A DNA stretch of 64,000 nucleotides, taken from Enterococcus silesiacus (lineage in GTDB: Bacteria; Bacillota; Bacilli; Lactobacillales; Enterococcaceae). Below the pieces are notes generated by a model, which saw nothing but the letters and a program-made list of their open reading frames with translations, ran no database searches and was not told the DNA's origin. This document shows, piece after piece, positions 34,683 to 45,732 of the stretch (positions are counted from its first letter, which is position 1; every line of letters begins with the position of its first letter). The DNA is taken from contig CP013614.1 of the NCBI GenBank assembly GCA_001465115.1, positions 3,844,001-3,908,000 of the forward strand, read 5' to 3'. Both the position numbers and the translations under genes were made by a program.

Positions 34683-35255
34683 ATGAAAGTTATTGACACA
34701 AAATTGCAAGATGTAAAAATCATTGAAATGGACGTATTTGGCGATCACCGCGGCTTTTTTACTGAAAGCTATTCTAAAGAAAAATTTGCTGAACAAGGAT
34801 TGGATTTTGACTTTGTACAAGATAATCATTCTCTTTCAAGTGAAGCGGGTGTATTGCGTGGCTTGCATTTTCAAAAAGGCGAAGCAGCTCAAACAAAACT
34901 GATCCGCGTTGTAACTGGTGCAGTATTAGATGTGATTGTTGATATCCGTAAAGGCAGTCCAACTTATGGTCAATGGGAAGGTTATATTTTGTCCGAACAT
35001 AACCATCGTCAATTATTGGTACCTAAAGGCTATGCGCATGGTTTTGTAACGTTGACACCAAATGTTAATTTTATGTATAAGTGTGATAATTATTATAATG
35101 CACCTGCAGATGGCGGGATTGCTTTTGATGATTCAGATTTAGCGATTGAGTGGCCGATTGATATTAAAAAAGCCATTACGTCTGAAAAAGATAAAAAGCA
35201 CCCAACATTAAAAGAATTTGAATCTGAGAATTCTTTTGTTTATGGTGAAATCTAA
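34683..35255 (+). CDS. rmlC: dTDP-4-dehydrorhamnose 3,5-epimerase (EpaF)
   Basis: 190-residue cupin enzyme that epimerises C3 and C5 of dTDP-4-keto-6-deoxyglucose. The catalytic His is in GVLRGLHFQ, the substrate loop is VVDIRKGSPTYGQW-like (DVIVDIRKGSPTYG), and PKGYAHGF is present. RBS GGGGCGA is modest. It lies 11 nt after rmlA. Confidence 0.96.
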   Translation: MKVIDTKLQDVKIIEMDVFGDHRGFFTESYSKEKFAEQGLDFDFVQDNHSLSSEAGVLRGLHFQKGEAAQTKLIRVVTGAVLDVIVDIRKGSPTYGQWEGYILSEHNHRQLLVPKGYAHGFVTLTPNVNFMYKCDNYYNAPADGGIAFDDSDLAIEWPIDIKKAITSEKDKKHPTLKEFESENSFVYGEI

Positions 35256-36308
<1,053 letters not shown>

Positions 36309-36376
36309 ATAGATATCATAATTTAGGGTATCTTACAGCAGATTTTAACTGAGTACGATTAAAATAGCGAATTATT

Positions 36377-36417
36377 GAGCGTGGAACAAAACTAAACATT
36401 GGTTTTGCTCCACGCTC
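36377..36417. repeat. intergenic hairpin (ACAAAAC family), copy 2
   Basis: The GAGCGTGGAACAAAAC arm (36377-36392) pairs with GTTTTGCTCCACGCTC (36402-36417), one mismatch. The core shares GGNACAAAAC...GTTTTGCTCC with copy 1 at 31122-31154. It sits between rmlB and rmlD. Confidence 0.65.
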
Positions 36418-36495
36418 AAAATACGAATCGGCAGCAAAGAAAAGAAGCATAGTGAATATTGTCTTAGCTTCTTTGTCTTGAAGGAGGAAAAAAGA

Positions 36496-37338
<843 letters not shown>

Positions 37339-37351
37339 GAGGAACGTAATT

Positions 37352-38875
37352 TTGGTTGGGGGAGAAAAATATCTAGGGTGGTTCAAGGTAGTATTTAAAC
37401 AAAGATGGAAGTATTTGCTAGCGCTGTTAATAATCTTTACAGTATTTACGCTGTATTTTTTTCAATTTTCTGCTATTCCTAAAAAAATAATTTTATTGAC
37501 AGGGGTGCTTAGTGGGCTAGGTATTTTATTGATTGGGAAAAACCTAGCAAAAAGTACATTTTGGATTATTCTACTGATGGGAACATTGTTCACGTTCATC
37601 ACACCAGTGTTAGACACTCCGGATGAACATGCGCATTTTTCACGAGCAGTGTACTTATCTGAAGGGCACTTTGGCATGAGTGATAAGGCCGACGAACTTA
37701 AAATTTCTAAGGATTTTAAAGTAGTGCTAGATCGTGTCCATCATAATTATTACAACGATTTAAAACAGCAGCGTCACACAAAGAAACAAAATGAAGAACC
37801 AATTATTTCGCTAACGGCAACCTACTCATTTATTAGCTACGTACCACAAGCTATTGGCTGGTCAATAGGTAAGCTACTGAACCTTAATCTATATTGGAGT
37901 TTTTATTTAGGTCGCTTGGTCAATTTGATTGCTTACGCGATTTTGTCTTATTTCGCTATAAAAAATGTAAAAAAATTCAAGGTTCCAATGGCTGTCGTTA
38001 CAACGTTACCAATGGTGGTATATCTGGCTGCATCTTATAACCAAGATGGGGTTTCGTACGGATTAGTATTCTTAGCATTGTCTTTATTTATTAATTTTAT
38101 TACAAATGAAGCAAAAATAGAAGCGAAGGAAATAGGGGTGTTTTTACTGCTATGTGGTATTTTAGCCACCTGTAAATTACCTTATGTCATGTTAGCTGGG
38201 ATATTGATTTTTATTAAACCAAGTCAATATAAAAATAGAAAAACATATCTGTTCGCTTGGGGTGCTGTGATTTTAGCAGCAATCATTGCCTTACTTTGGT
38301 ATTATTATTATACGACATTTACACCAGCAAATAGAGTGTCAGAAAAAGATCCAACTGAACAATTGAAATTTATGGTACACAATGTTCCAACAGCAATTAA
38401 GTTGATGTTTTCTGGAATAGTAGATTCAATTAGTAAGTATCACGAGTTGTTTACTTTTGGCTGGTTTTCTTATGGATCTCCACATATTTGGTTTATGTAT
38501 TTAGTTTATATGGGCGGGTTGTTTGTCTTTTATCCATTAGAGATAAAAGCAAAGTATTATTTGAATACATTAGGATCTGCAGTCGTTATGTTAGGAATCA
38601 TTTTTGCGATTAATTTAAGTCAGTATTTGACTTGGACACCAGTCGGGTTAGGAACTGTAGAAGGTGTACAAGGAAGATATTATATAGGATTGCTTGTTTT
38701 GTTACCGATCTTTGTGAATAGTTCAAAACTTTTTTATCCTCAAACAGAATTAAGCGAACAAAGAGAGTTAATGAAAAAGTTAGAATATGCGCAAAATATT
38801 TGGGTTTTATCTATAGCAACGTATTTCTTAATGACAATGATATTACTCACTTTAGGAAATTATTATAGAGGCTAA
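37352..38875 (+). CDS. DUF2142-type polytopic membrane protein (probable GT-C glycosyltransferase)
   Basis: 507 residues with about a dozen membrane segments. The first outer loop carries TPDEHAHFSRAVYLSEG, the acidic D-E-x-x-H pattern seen in DUF2142 proteins, which resemble lipid-linked-sugar-dependent GT-C enzymes. It probably adds a sugar to the polymer outside the membrane. It takes the place of epaI-type genes after rmlD. The start is TTG behind AGGAGG, 13 nt after rmlD. Confidence 0.7.
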   Translation: MVGGEKYLGWFKVVFKQRWKYLLALLIIFTVFTLYFFQFSAIPKKIILLTGVLSGLGILLIGKNLAKSTFWIILLMGTLFTFITPVLDTPDEHAHFSRAVYLSEGHFGMSDKADELKISKDFKVVLDRVHHNYYNDLKQQRHTKKQNEEPIISLTATYSFISYVPQAIGWSIGKLLNLNLYWSFYLGRLVNLIAYAILSYFAIKNVKKFKVPMAVVTTLPMVVYLAASYNQDGVSYGLVFLALSLFINFITNEAKIEAKEIGVFLLLCGILATCKLPYVMLAGILIFIKPSQYKNRKTYLFAWGAVILAAIIALLWYYYYTTFTPANRVSEKDPTEQLKFMVHNVPTAIKLMFSGIVDSISKYHELFTFGWFSYGSPHIWFMYLVYMGGLFVFYPLEIKAKYYLNTLGSAVVMLGIIFAINLSQYLTWTPVGLGTVEGVQGRYYIGLLVLLPIFVNSSKLFYPQTELSEQRELMKKLEYAQNIWVLSIATYFLMTMILLTLGNYYRG

Positions 38876-38895
38876 ATATAAAGGAGTAAGATGAA

Positions 38896-39624
38896 TTGAA
38901 AATATTATTGATTATACCTGCATACAATGAAGAAGAAAATATTTTAAATACAATAATGTCTATTGAACATTTTAAAAAAGAGAATAGTCATAACTATCCT
39001 TATATCATTGATTATGTTGTAATCAATGATGGCTCAACGGATAGAACACAAGCTATTTTAGATGAAAATGAAATCAACTCGGTTCAATTGGTTATGAACT
39101 TGGGGATCGGTGGAGCTGTCCAAACAGGGTATCGATATGCGGAAGAAAATGATTACGATATTGCTGTGCAGTTCGATGGGGATGGGCAGCATGATATCAA
39201 CAGTTTAGATTTTGTCGTACAGCCGATAATAAAAAAAGAAACTGATTTCGTCATTGGTTCTAGGTTTTTACCAAATGAAAAAGCTGATTTTCAAACAACA
39301 TTCATGCGTCGTGTTGGCATCAAAATCCTTTCCTTTTTGATTTATTTATCATCTGGGAAAAAGATTTACGATGTGACTTCGGGATATCGTGCCTGTAATA
39401 AAGACATCATCGCTTATTTTTCAAAAACATATCCGACGAGTTATCCTGAACCTGAATCAACTGTTCACTTGCTTAAAAAGAAATTCAGCATTAAAGAAGT
39501 TGCTGTTAATATGATGGAAAGATCGGGTGGACAATCATCGATTCGTTCATTTACTTCGGTCAAGTATATGGTTGAGGTAAGTATTGCAATTATTGTTTCA
39601 GGTTTTATGCGGGAGGGAGACTAA
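38896..39624 (+). CDS. GT2 polyprenyl-phosphate glycosyltransferase (GtrB/DPM1-like)
   Basis: 242 residues with the dolichol-phosphate-mannose-synthase pattern: IIPAYNEEENI, VINDGSTDRT, VQFDGDGQHD (D-x-D) and VIGSRFLP. It would load a sugar onto undecaprenyl phosphate for use outside the cell. Start is TTG; the ATG 5 nt upstream hits a stop at once. The stop overlaps the next ATG. No extra C-terminal membrane domain. Confidence 0.85.
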   Translation: MKILLIIPAYNEEENILNTIMSIEHFKKENSHNYPYIIDYVVINDGSTDRTQAILDENEINSVQLVMNLGIGGAVQTGYRYAEENDYDIAVQFDGDGQHDINSLDFVVQPIIKKETDFVIGSRFLPNEKADFQTTFMRRVGIKILSFLIYLSSGKKIYDVTSGYRACNKDIIAYFSKTYPTSYPEPESTVHLLKKKFSIKEVAVNMMERSGGQSSIRSFTSVKYMVEVSIAIIVSGFMREGD

Positions 39625-39965
39625 TGAGTTCGATTTTAAGAATTGAAATGCTGATCTTTTCGCTACTTTTTTTTGTTTATATTATTCGCTCGATCAATAA
39701 GAATATTTTCTTGCTAAAAAATGCCATTAGATGGTTGTTTATATCTGCTGGGTTAGTACTCTTTGCTATTTTTCCTAAGCTAGCAGAGTGGTTAGGTGAA
39801 CATCTGGGGTTTGAAACAACCTCAAATTTCTTATTGATTGCAGCAATCTTTGTCTTGCTGTTTATTGAAATCAAAAATTCTGCCTTGTTGTCAAAGCAGC
39901 AAACGCAAATAAAACTGTTAATCCAAGAACTTTCACTATTGAAAGATAAAAAGGAGAAAAAATAA
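39624..39965 (+). CDS. DUF2304-type small membrane protein
   Basis: 113 residues with three hydrophobic segments and a charged C-terminal helix (QTQIKLLIQELSLLKDKKEKK), the layout of DUF2304 proteins, which regularly sit next to GtrB-like transferases. The role is unknown, probably as a partner of the transferase or flippase. Overlaps both neighbours by one base. Confidence 0.72.
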   Translation: MSSILRIEMLIFSLLFFVYIIRSINKNIFLLKNAIRWLFISAGLVLFAIFPKLAEWLGEHLGFETTSNFLLIAAIFVLLFIEIKNSALLSKQQTQIKLLIQELSLLKDKKEKK

Positions 39966-40309
39966 TGTTCTTATTCTTAGTATATGTCGTTTTATCAACT
40001 TCAGGCTTGATTTTGGTAAAGTTAGGTTCCCAAGCAAACTCAATTCAGATCACAAATGCTATTTTTTCCTTTTCGATGTCTTTTACAACAATCATCGGTT
40101 TTTTATGCTACATGTTTAGTTTTGTTTTATGGATGGTGATTATTAGTAAGTCAGAAGTATCTTATATTGTTCCAATGGGTGTGGCCTTTACGAATATAGC
40201 TGTATTAATAGGCTCTAAACTTATTTTACAAGAACAAGTTTCCCTTGGAACTGTGATCGGCACGGGCGTCATTATTCTGGGGATTGTTATTATCCAGTTG
40301 GCTAAATAA
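39965..40309 (+). CDS. EmrE/SMR-type small membrane protein (probable lipid-sugar flippase)
   Basis: 114 residues in four membrane segments. The pattern SYIVPMGVAFTNIAVLIGS and the late GVIILGIVIIQLA helix resemble SMR/EamA-type transporters such as ArnE/ArnF. Next to a GtrB-like transferase, the natural role is flipping undecaprenyl-phosphate-sugar. It starts with TAATG overlap on the DUF2304 gene. Confidence 0.7.
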   Translation: MFLFLVYVVLSTSGLILVKLGSQANSIQITNAIFSFSMSFTTIIGFLCYMFSFVLWMVIISKSEVSYIVPMGVAFTNIAVLIGSKLILQEQVSLGTVIGTGVIILGIVIIQLAK

Positions 40310-40363
40310 AAGCCACTAAAATCAACCTTTACTCTCTAAATCTTAAGAAAATACTTACATAAC

Positions 40364-40392
40364 TTGAAAAAAATGCGTATATTCTTTAAAAT
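40364..40392 (+). promoter_or_regulatory. internal promoter before epaL
   Basis: TTGAAA (40364-40369), a 17-nt spacer and TAAAAT (40387-40392), in the 151-nt gap before the ABC permease gene. Confidence 0.55.
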
Positions 40393-40460
40393 GGTAATGT
40401 TATGCAGCTTATTTTAAGTAGCAATTTAAAAGCGATGGTAATAAGAAAGGAAACGAATCA

Positions 40461-41255
40461 ATGATACGATCTACGCTATCTATTTTTAAAGACATTTTTA
40501 AAAATAGAAAACTGTTATTACAGTTTTCATTTAATGATTTTAAATCAAAATATGCAGGTTCTGCGCTAGGAATTGTGTGGGCATTTATCACGCCTCTGGT
40601 GACAGTACTAACTTACTGGTTTGTTTTTTCACAAATTCGTGAACGAGGTGCTAATGAGCAGTATCCGTTTATCGTATCTTTAGTGACAGGTTTGATCCCT
40701 TGGTTCTTTTTCTCAGATTCATTGATGTCTGCAACAAATGTTTTTAGAGAATACAGCTACCTTGTAAAAAAAGTGGTGTTCAAGGTTCAAATTTTACCGA
40801 CCTCGAAGATTTTATCGAATTTATATACCCATCTCTTTTTTATTGTGATTGGTTTTGGTATTACTTCATTAAGTGGTATTTATCCAACCTGGCAAGGGTT
40901 ACAATTGATTTATTATTTGTTCTGCTTAATCATTTTCTTAACTGGTATTACTTGGTTGACAGCTTCTACACAACCGTTTTTACCAGATATCATGCAATTT
41001 ATCAATGTAGCAATGCAAACGATTATGTGGACATTACCAATTTTATGGAACCCAACTGGGTGGTATGTAAAAATTTTAAAACTAAACCCACTTTATTACA
41101 TCGTTCAAGGATATCGTGATTCATTCACAGGTGGAGCATGGTTCTGGGAACGTTGGCAGTATGGCTTGTATTTCTGGGGCTTTACAATTGTTCTTTTGCT
41201 AATTGGTTCAACTGTATTTAGACGTTTGAAACCTCATTTTTCAGATGTATTATAA
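40461..41255 (+). CDS. epaL: ABC-type polysaccharide exporter permease (Wzm/TagG-like, EpaL)
   Basis: 264 residues with six membrane segments. The ABC2 polysaccharide-exporter pattern is clear: FKSKYAGSALGIVWAFITPL at the N-terminus and LNPLYYIVQGYRDSF near the end. It forms the membrane channel with the ATPase that follows and exports undecaprenyl-linked rhamnan. RBS AAAGGAAA. Confidence 0.92.
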   Translation: MIRSTLSIFKDIFKNRKLLLQFSFNDFKSKYAGSALGIVWAFITPLVTVLTYWFVFSQIRERGANEQYPFIVSLVTGLIPWFFFSDSLMSATNVFREYSYLVKKVVFKVQILPTSKILSNLYTHLFFIVIGFGITSLSGIYPTWQGLQLIYYLFCLIIFLTGITWLTASTQPFLPDIMQFINVAMQTIMWTLPILWNPTGWYVKILKLNPLYYIVQGYRDSFTGGAWFWERWQYGLYFWGFTIVLLLIGSTVFRRLKPHFSDVL

Positions 41256-41273
41256 CGTATAGGAGAGTAAAAA

Positions 41274-42491
41274 ATGTCAGAATATGCAATCGATATACAG
41301 AATATAACAAAAACATATAATATGTATAAAAAACCTTCTGATCGTTTTAAAGAAGCACTTAATCCCATGAAAAAAACGTATCATGATCTTTTCTATGCGT
41401 TAAAAGATGTCACAATGCAAATTGAAAAAGGTGAAATGATCGGATTTGTTGGAGAAAATGGTTCAGGTAAATCAACGATTCTTAAAATAATCACAGGTGT
41501 TTTAACACCAACATCTGGTTCTATGAAGATCGATGGGAAAATTTCTGCACTCTTGGAACTAGGTTCAGGCTTTAATCCTGAGTATTCTGGTTATGAAAAT
41601 ATTTTTCTAAATGGAATGGTTCTTGGTTTTTCTAGAGAAGAGATGGAAGAACGGGTAGAGGACGTTATCAAGTTTGCTGATATCGGTGATCACTTGTATC
41701 AACCTGTAAAAACCTATTCTAGCGGGATGTTTGTTCGTCTAGCTTTTGCTGTGGCAATCAATGTAGATCCTGATATTTTGATCGTAGATGAAGCTTTAGC
41801 AGTTGGAGATTTAGAGTTCCAGCTGAAATGTATGGAGAAATTTACCGAAATCAAAAATTCAGGTAAGACGATTCTTTTCGTCTCTCACGATGTGAACTCC
41901 GTTCGTCGTTTTTGTGACCGGACATTCTGGTTAAAAAATGGAGAAGTTGTTGAATACGGAGATACAATGGATGTCACAACAAACTATGAAAACTTCTTAA
42001 AGAAAAAATCAATCAAAACCGTTGATCGTGAAAAAACAATTCAAAATGAAGAAACCGTTCCTGATATTATAGAAGTGGATAAAGCGACGTTGCTAAATCA
42101 TGCGCTGGAACCTTTAGAAATTGTCACTCAAGATGAGAAGGTCATTGTAAAATTAGAGTATACCGTTAAAAATGATTCGATCAAATCACCTGTGTGTGGT
42201 GTCGCGATTCGAACAGTCGATAATAATTATGTGTGTGGACTAAATACATTGTTGGATGGCGTTAAAATTCCTTGGAAAATGGGTAAAAATGTTTTTTATC
42301 TAGAATACGGAAAAATGTCTCTTTTAACAGGCGAATATTATTTCGATATTGCGTTTTTTGAAGAACACGCCACAGTACCTTTGGTTTATAAAACGAAATA
42401 CCTGAACATGTTTATTAGCGGTCGCTATGCAGGCGAAGGCATTGTCATTTTAGATCATGAATGGAAGGATACTATTAAAGATGAAATATGA
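41274..42491 (+). CDS. epaM: ABC-type polysaccharide exporter ATPase with Wzt-like C-terminal domain (EpaM)
   Basis: 405 residues. The N-terminal ATPase has Walker A GENGSGKST, signature YSSGMFVRLAF and Walker B DILIVDEAL. From about residue 260 it carries an extra beta-rich domain (VCGVAIRTVDNNYVCGLNT, LLTGEYYFDIAFF) like the C-terminal carbohydrate-binding domain of O-antigen Wzt. That domain in known systems recognises the finished non-reducing end. The 3' end overlaps epaN by 11 nt. Confidence 0.92.
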   Translation: MSEYAIDIQNITKTYNMYKKPSDRFKEALNPMKKTYHDLFYALKDVTMQIEKGEMIGFVGENGSGKSTILKIITGVLTPTSGSMKIDGKISALLELGSGFNPEYSGYENIFLNGMVLGFSREEMEERVEDVIKFADIGDHLYQPVKTYSSGMFVRLAFAVAINVDPDILIVDEALAVGDLEFQLKCMEKFTEIKNSGKTILFVSHDVNSVRRFCDRTFWLKNGEVVEYGDTMDVTTNYENFLKKKSIKTVDREKTIQNEETVPDIIEVDKATLLNHALEPLEIVTQDEKVIVKLEYTVKNDSIKSPVCGVAIRTVDNNYVCGLNTLLDGVKIPWKMGKNVFYLEYGKMSLLTGEYYFDIAFFEEHATVPLVYKTKYLNMFISGRYAGEGIVILDHEWKDTIKDEI

Positions 42492-45400
42492 TTTTGAAAT
42501 GGAAGTTGACGAGAGTACTAGTGTTGGTAAAATCGTTGCCCAAATTAAAGAAAATAGTCGAGTATTAGAGTTTGGTCCAGGTAATGGTCGAATGACGAAA
42601 TATTTGATGGAAGAAAAAAATTGTTATGTTGCAATCGTTGAACTTGATAAAGAGCTATATGATCATGTCAGTGAGTTTTCTAATGACGGATTTTATGGCA
42701 ATATCGATGAAGAAGCTTGGACGAAGCATTTTGAAGGACAAACCTTTGATTATATTATTTTTGCGGATGTGTTAGAGCATTTAATGAACCCTAAAAATGC
42801 TCTTATGAAAGTAAAACCTTTTTTAAGTGCAGAAGGTCAAATCTTGATTACGTTCCCAAATATTGCCCATAATTCTGTTTTGATCGATCTATTCAATAAT
42901 AAATTAGATTGGCGTGAAACAGGATTATTAGATGCAACGCATAAGTCTTTCTTCGTTCAGAGCGGCTTTGAAAAACTTTTCGAGGAAATTGGTTTATTTA
43001 TTGCTAAAGAAGATTTTACACTTAACGAAGTTGGCTATAATGAACTTGAATCTACCTATGAAGACTTGCCAGTGGAAGTTCGTGCTGCCTTTAAAGCACG
43101 CCCATTTGGGGAAGTCTATCAGTATTTTTACGCACTTTGTGCTGAGGCTGTGGAACATCCGATCCGCACGATACCAGAAAATTCAAGCTATAGAAAGAAT
43201 ATTCACTTCTTATATGATTGTGGTGAGGAAGACCAAAAAGAATTTGATGTTCAACTGAATAACGTAACAGGTGAGAATAAAACATTTACGATCGACATAC
43301 CTGAAAACATCAAATTATTAAAAATTTTCCCAAGCCTGACAGGGGCAGTAGTAGATCTAGTATTGACTGTTGCTGGAACGATAATACAACCAAGCGCAAC
43401 AAATGCTATTTATAACAAAGAAGCACAGTATTTTTTCTCTGACAATCAAGTACCAGTCATTGAAATAGACGATAAACAGATTGCTGGAAAAACAATGACA
43501 ATCACAGTTAATTACAAATACGAAGGCAATTTTTCTGATACGGTTCATGGATTGATCGATTACGTACTTGAGCAACAAACGGGAAATAATTCGTCAAAAA
43601 ATACAGAATTAATGGTGAGTGAAAAACAAATGACAAAGTATAAGAAAGTATCAATCAGTAAATTTGATTCACTCGTTTCACTGAATATCGATGATATCGT
43701 TCGTCATGTTGAAGAAAAAAAGACTGTGATTCGTGGTTGGGCATATTCTAAAGAAGACAAGTTACCGATTGACTTTAAAGTATCCGCTGAAATGGCTGTT
43801 GAATATTCTGTCACCAGAGAATATCGAAGAGATGTTATCGACATGTTTGAACTAAAAGGCGATCAAGAGTATGGCTTTGTGATTGAAGTGATCGATCCGG
43901 AAGATCAGCCAATGTATACCTTGAATGTTTCGGCCGATAACGGTCGTAAATTACAATATCGCCTAGAAAAACCAAATATGGTTCAGCCAGGTAATAAAAT
44001 TCAACGTGCGATGCGCTCGATGCAGACACGTGGACTTATTGGCTCCATGAAATGGTATTTCAAACGTCAAGAACAACAAGAAATACCAGTTGATCCATCA
44101 GCTATTTTAGAAGAAATCAAAACATTTAAATTCCAACCTAAAATATCTGTTGCTGTTCCTGTTTATAATGTGGAAGAAAAATGGTTAGATGCCTGTGTGT
44201 CTTCCCTTCAAAATCAGTATTATGAAAACTGGGAACTATGTTTAGCTGACGACGCTTCACCAAGTGACTATATCAAGCCTTTGCTTAAAAAGTATGCGGA
44301 TGCAGATGATCGGATCAAAGTTATTTACCGTGAAGAAAATGGTCATATCTCAGAAGCTACGAATTCAGCTTTAACGATTGCAACTGGGGATTATGTTGGA
44401 TTTATGGATAATGATGATGAATTAGCGCCACAAGCGTTATATGAAGTGGTCAAAGTACTAAATGAAGATCAAACGATCGATTTTATCTATACAGATGAAG
44501 ATAAAGTCACCGAAAGCGGTAAACGTTTCAATGCATTTTATAAATCAAAATGGAATTCTGAGTTGATTTTGAATCATAATTACATTACACATTTCGTTGT
44601 AGTAAAACGTTCTTTATTAGAAAAAACGGGTGGTTTAAAAACAGAATTTAATGGAGCTCAAGATTATGATTTTGTCTTACGGGCAACTGAAAATGCTGAA
44701 AATATCACTCACATTCCAGGTATGATGTATCATTGGCGGGCGATTGAATCGTCAACAGCTTTGAATCCTGAAAGTAAAGGCTATGCTTATGTTGCGGGGC
44801 AACGCGCAGTACAAGCTGCTATGGATCGTCGTAACATCAAAGCAAACGTTGAAATTGCTGAATTCTATGGCTCGTATAAAATTAATTATATTTATGATAC
44901 GATACCTAAAGTATCAATCGTGATTACCAACGATACAGCGGATATCAATGACTATTTGAAAAAATTGTTGGAAAAAACAATTTATGAAAATTATGAGATT
45001 GTGCTGCCAAATCAAATGAAAGAAAACGTCCACTCAACAAGTAATAAACTGGTTTATAGCGACGGACAAACAAGAGACGAATTGATTAACGCTAGTACAG
45101 GTGACTATATCATGCTGTTAGATGCTGGTTTAGTACCAACGAAAAGCAATTGGCTTACTGAGATGATGAACATGGCACAGCAAGCGCAAGCGGGAATTGT
45201 CACAGGAAGAGTGGTAGATCAACGATACCGTATCGAAAATATCGGAATTTCCGTGGATGCAGAGAAAAATCGTTTACTTTATCCAGAACAAGGAACGCCA
45301 GGCAAGAGCCTAGGTTATTATTACCGCATTGCGTTACCAAGAAATGTTCAGGCAGTGACTGAAGCCTGTATGATTTTCAGAAAAGCGGACTATCTTGCTG

Positions 45401-45624
45401 TGTCAGGTATCACAGAAGAATTAGGCAAAGACGTTATGGGTGTGGATTTGTCGTTGAAGTTTGCTAAACAGCTAGATAAAACAATTATCTATTGTTCTTA
45501 TGCTATTTTCAAAGCAGAAGAAAAAATGCAAAATCTCGATAAAAAACCTAACATCAAGGCTTTAACGGATAAATGGTCTGAACAAGACTTGGTCGACAAG
45601 TATAAAAATCCTAAACATCTATAA
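42481..45624 (+). CDS. epaN: methyltransferase-glycosyltransferase fusion (EpaN-like)
   Basis: 1047 residues. Order: SAM methyltransferase (1-230; VLEFGPGNGRMTKYL, then FADVLEHLMNP); beta-rich linker, including a GWAYSKEDKLP module (about 413-470); a GT2 domain (from about 553; VAVPVYNVEEKWLDACVSSL, FMDNDDELAPQ); and a second GT2-like domain (from about 809), in which the expected D-x-D segment reads YIMLLDAGLVPTKSNW, so it may be inactive. It likely extends or caps the rhamnan. Start 42481 has GGAAGGAT upstream. The fusion with a methyltransferase suggests methylated sugar or a capping reaction. Confidence 0.85.
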   Translation: MKYDFEMEVDESTSVGKIVAQIKENSRVLEFGPGNGRMTKYLMEEKNCYVAIVELDKELYDHVSEFSNDGFYGNIDEEAWTKHFEGQTFDYIIFADVLEHLMNPKNALMKVKPFLSAEGQILITFPNIAHNSVLIDLFNNKLDWRETGLLDATHKSFFVQSGFEKLFEEIGLFIAKEDFTLNEVGYNELESTYEDLPVEVRAAFKARPFGEVYQYFYALCAEAVEHPIRTIPENSSYRKNIHFLYDCGEEDQKEFDVQLNNVTGENKTFTIDIPENIKLLKIFPSLTGAVVDLVLTVAGTIIQPSATNAIYNKEAQYFFSDNQVPVIEIDDKQIAGKTMTITVNYKYEGNFSDTVHGLIDYVLEQQTGNNSSKNTELMVSEKQMTKYKKVSISKFDSLVSLNIDDIVRHVEEKKTVIRGWAYSKEDKLPIDFKVSAEMAVEYSVTREYRRDVIDMFELKGDQEYGFVIEVIDPEDQPMYTLNVSADNGRKLQYRLEKPNMVQPGNKIQRAMRSMQTRGLIGSMKWYFKRQEQQEIPVDPSAILEEIKTFKFQPKISVAVPVYNVEEKWLDACVSSLQNQYYENWELCLADDASPSDYIKPLLKKYADADDRIKVIYREENGHISEATNSALTIATGDYVGFMDNDDELAPQALYEVVKVLNEDQTIDFIYTDEDKVTESGKRFNAFYKSKWNSELILNHNYITHFVVVKRSLLEKTGGLKTEFNGAQDYDFVLRATENAENITHIPGMMYHWRAIESSTALNPESKGYAYVAGQRAVQAAMDRRNIKANVEIAEFYGSYKINYIYDTIPKVSIVITNDTADINDYLKKLLEKTIYENYEIVLPNQMKENVHSTSNKLVYSDGQTRDELINASTGDYIMLLDAGLVPTKSNWLTEMMNMAQQAQAGIVTGRVVDQRYRIENIGISVDAEKNRLLYPEQGTPGKSLGYYYRIALPRNVQAVTEACMIFRKADYLAVSGITEELGKDVMGVDLSLKFAKQLDKTIIYCSYAIFKAEEKMQNLDKKPNIKALTDKWSEQDLVDKYKNPKHL

Positions 45625-45643
45625 GCAAAGCGTATATTCGTGT

Positions 45644-45677
45644 AGCCTTAGCCAGCTAGGTTAGGCTGGTTAGGGCT
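45644..45677. other. hairpin between epaN and epaO
   Basis: AGCCTTAGCCAGC (45644-45656) pairs with the GGCTGGTTAGGGCT region (45664-45677) with two mismatches. The tail CATTGTTT is weakly T-rich, so it may be a partial terminator or attenuator in the 108-nt gap. Confidence 0.5.
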
Positions 45678-45732
45678 CATTGTTTAATATAAGCACTAAA
45701 TGACAGACTCTTAAGTATAAGGAGAGCAAAAA

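Noticed and set aside
42932..43258. 108-residue plus-strand frame within epaN
   Set aside because: Out of frame with a long, well-supported gene; no RBS and no recognisable pattern.
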